This document shows positions 40,618 through 41,810 of a DNA stretch of 41,810 nucleotides, in pieces. Below the pieces are notes generated by a model. The model worked only from the letters and a program-made list of their open reading frames with translations. It had not been told where the DNA came from and ran no database searches. Numbering within the stretch: position 1 is the stretch's first letter; each line of letters opens with the position of its first letter. A program made the translations under genes and the position numbers. Source of the stretch: a virus. The stretch spans positions 1-41,810 of the IMG/VR virus record IMGVR_UViG_3300021142_001088; one strand, given 5' to 3'.

Positions 40618-41810
40618 TATTTAACTCCAGTTTTCTTCTCAAGCACTTCTACTCTTGTTGATAGATCTTTAACGGCTTCGATAAGAACAGCAATAATACC
40701 AGAGTAGTTGACAGACTTCTCTTGTTCTTCATTTGTTGAAACAAGTTCTGGAAGAACATTCTCAAGTTCCTGAGCAATAACACCAAGAGAAGGATCACCA
40801 AATTCTTTCCATGTAAATCTTACACCACGCAACTGACTAATAATCTCAACAGCTTTTTCAACTGTCTCAATATTTTCTTTCTTAAAGAGATCAGACAAGC
40901 TATTAAAGATAGTAGCATTTAACTGACCAGTCGATGGAGTGAATGTGAGTTTAGTGCTTGATGTGTTAGGAGCAAGAGTTCCAGAAGAAGCTGCTGACAA
41001 TACTGGATAGTATGTAGCAGCACTTGCTGTTTCGTTTACGATGCTTGAGCCACCACCAGAAACACCTTGGATACCCTGAATACCTTGAATACTCTGTGTT
41101 CCTTGAATACCCTGAATTCCTTGAATACCCTGAGATCCAGTACCTGTTGATCCTTGTGATCCCTGTGTTCCTTGAATACCTTGGATTCCTTGAATGCCTT
41201 GAGATCCAGTACCTGTTGATCCTTGAGATCCTTGTGATCCAGTGCCAGTTGTTCCTTGTGATCCCTGAGATCCCTGTGTTCCTTGAATACCCTGAATACC
41301 CTGTACACCTTGAGATCCAGTACCTGTTGAACCCTGTGAACCCTGAGATCCAGTACCTGTTGATCCCTGAGATCCTTGTGATCCCTGAGTTCCTTGTATA
41401 CCCTGAATACCCTGTACACCTTGAGATCCAGTACCTGTTGATCCTTGTGTGCCCTGAGTTCCTTGAATACCCTGAATACCTTGGATACCCTGAATACCCT
41501 GAGATCCAGTACCTGTTGAACCCTGAGATCCTTGTGATCCCTGAGTTCCTTGGATTCCTTGAATGCCTTGAGATCCAGTACCAGTTGTTCCTTGAGATCC
41601 CTGAGATCCAGTACCTGTTGATCCTTGTGAACCCTGAGTTCCTTGAATGCCCTGAATACCTTGAATACCCTGCGTTCCTTGAGATCCTTGTGAACCCTGA
41701 GAACCTTGGATTCCCTGTGTTCCCTGAGTTCCCTGAGTTCCTTGAGAACCTTGTGTTCCCTGAGATCCTTGTGTTCCCTGAGATCCTTGTGATCCCTGAG
41801 TTCCTTGAGT
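40617..41810 (-). CDS. Collagen-like tail fibre with S74-type chaperone end, 5' end beyond window
   Basis: The frame is open from the right edge, giving 397 residues of the C-terminal part. Upstream is a long collagen-like stretch of G-x-Q triplets (GIQ, GTQ, GSQ, and GSTGTGS breaks), about 250 residues in the window. After VSGGGSSIVNETAS it passes into the chaperone domain: FTWKEFGDPSLGVIAQELENVLPELV and a final coiled coil, LIEAVKDLSTRVEVLEKK. This resembles the S74 intramolecular chaperone that trims itself after trimerisation. A long trimeric fibre is likely. The N-terminus is not visible. Confidence 0.88.
   Translation of the reverse strand, partial: TQGTQGSQGSQGTQGSQGTQGSQGTQGTQGTQGIQGSQGSQGSQGTQGIQGIQGIQGTQGSQGSTGTGSQGSQGTTGTGSQGIQGIQGTQGSQGSQGSTGTGSQGIQGIQGIQGIQGTQGTQGSTGTGSQGVQGIQGIQGTQGSQGSQGSTGTGSQGSQGSTGTGSQGVQGIQGIQGTQGSQGSQGTTGTGSQGSQGSTGTGSQGIQGIQGIQGTQGSQGSTGTGSQGIQGIQGIQGTQSIQGIQGIQGVSGGGSSIVNETASAATYYPVLSAASSGTLAPNTSSTKLTFTPSTGQLNATIFNSLSDLFKKENIETVEKAVEIISQLRGVRFTWKEFGDPSLGVIAQELENVLPELVSTNEEQEKSVNYSGIIAVLIEAVKDLSTRVEVLEKKTGVK
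41057..41810 (-). repeat. Collagen-like minisatellite region
   Basis: Tandem nine-base G-x-Q codon units with few sequence variants, interrupted every 24-60 bases by the GSTGTGS unit (TACCTGTTGATCC-type blocks on the plus strand). It continues beyond the window. Length variation by slippage is likely. Confidence 0.92.

Noticed and set aside
41036-41419. A 127-codon minus-strand ORF rich in Arg, Asp and Val
   Set aside because: It is the shifted frame of the collagen-like repeat; the G-x-Q frame is continuous with the chaperone end.
41057-41810. Regular repeats that might look like a CRISPR array
   Set aside because: Repeats are multiples of nine bases, in frame and coding, with no unique spacers.

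Overview
The window is part of the genome of a T4-like myovirus, with gene order and protein sizes closest to the marine 'cyano/pelagi' T4-like phages. This is inferred from protein motifs and synteny; no search was run. The DNA is AT-rich and almost fully coding: every intergenic gap is below about 110 bases and genes often overlap by 1-8 bases (TAATG, ATGA). All genes but one are on the minus strand. I recognised no tRNA, CRISPR array or photosynthesis gene, and the host cannot be fixed from this window.

Read in the transcribed (minus) direction, the right end comes first. Positions 41810-35744 hold a tail-fibre and adhesin region: a collagen-like fibre ending in an S74-type chaperone domain, then three RCC1 seven-bladed propeller proteins alternating with two small accessory proteins. 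Positions 35730-29252 hold a sugar and surface-chemistry cassette: sulfotransferase, several glycosyltransferase-like proteins, methyltransferases and a cysteine-cluster protein. The only plus-strand gene, an NAD-dependent sugar epimerase (28486-29277), follows with its own sigma70-like promoter. Positions 28424-8093 are the neck, packaging, tail and head module in T4 order: gp13, gp14, an inserted 1038-residue propeller protein, gp15, gp16, gp17, gp18, gp19, gp20, gp67-like, a set of probable internal head proteins, gp21, gp22, gp23. A strong terminator follows gp23. Positions 7983-1 hold a tail-tube-like protein and the recombination and late-transcription genes: UvsY, a homing endonuclease, UvsW, an Sm-like protein, the late sigma factor gp55, gp47, gp46, a YspA/SLOG protein and a peptide deformylase cut by the window edge.

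The most unusual feature is the large terminase (gp17). It is interrupted twice. A 328-residue intein with LAGLIDADG motifs sits inside the Walker A motif and carries the W/C/T residues of class 3 inteins. Further on, the gene is broken in two by an atypically split intein (31-residue N part, 108-residue C part), with a free-standing HNH endonuclease gene between the halves. That HNH gene has its own T4-type late promoter. Working terminase would therefore need one cis-splicing and one trans-splicing event.

Other points of interest are as follows. Several proteins near gp21 start with a T4-like capsid-targeting peptide ending in a predicted gp21 cleavage site. A set of TATAAATA-type late promoters lies at two preferred distances upstream of structural genes. 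The gp67-like gene has a possible +1 frameshift near its end.
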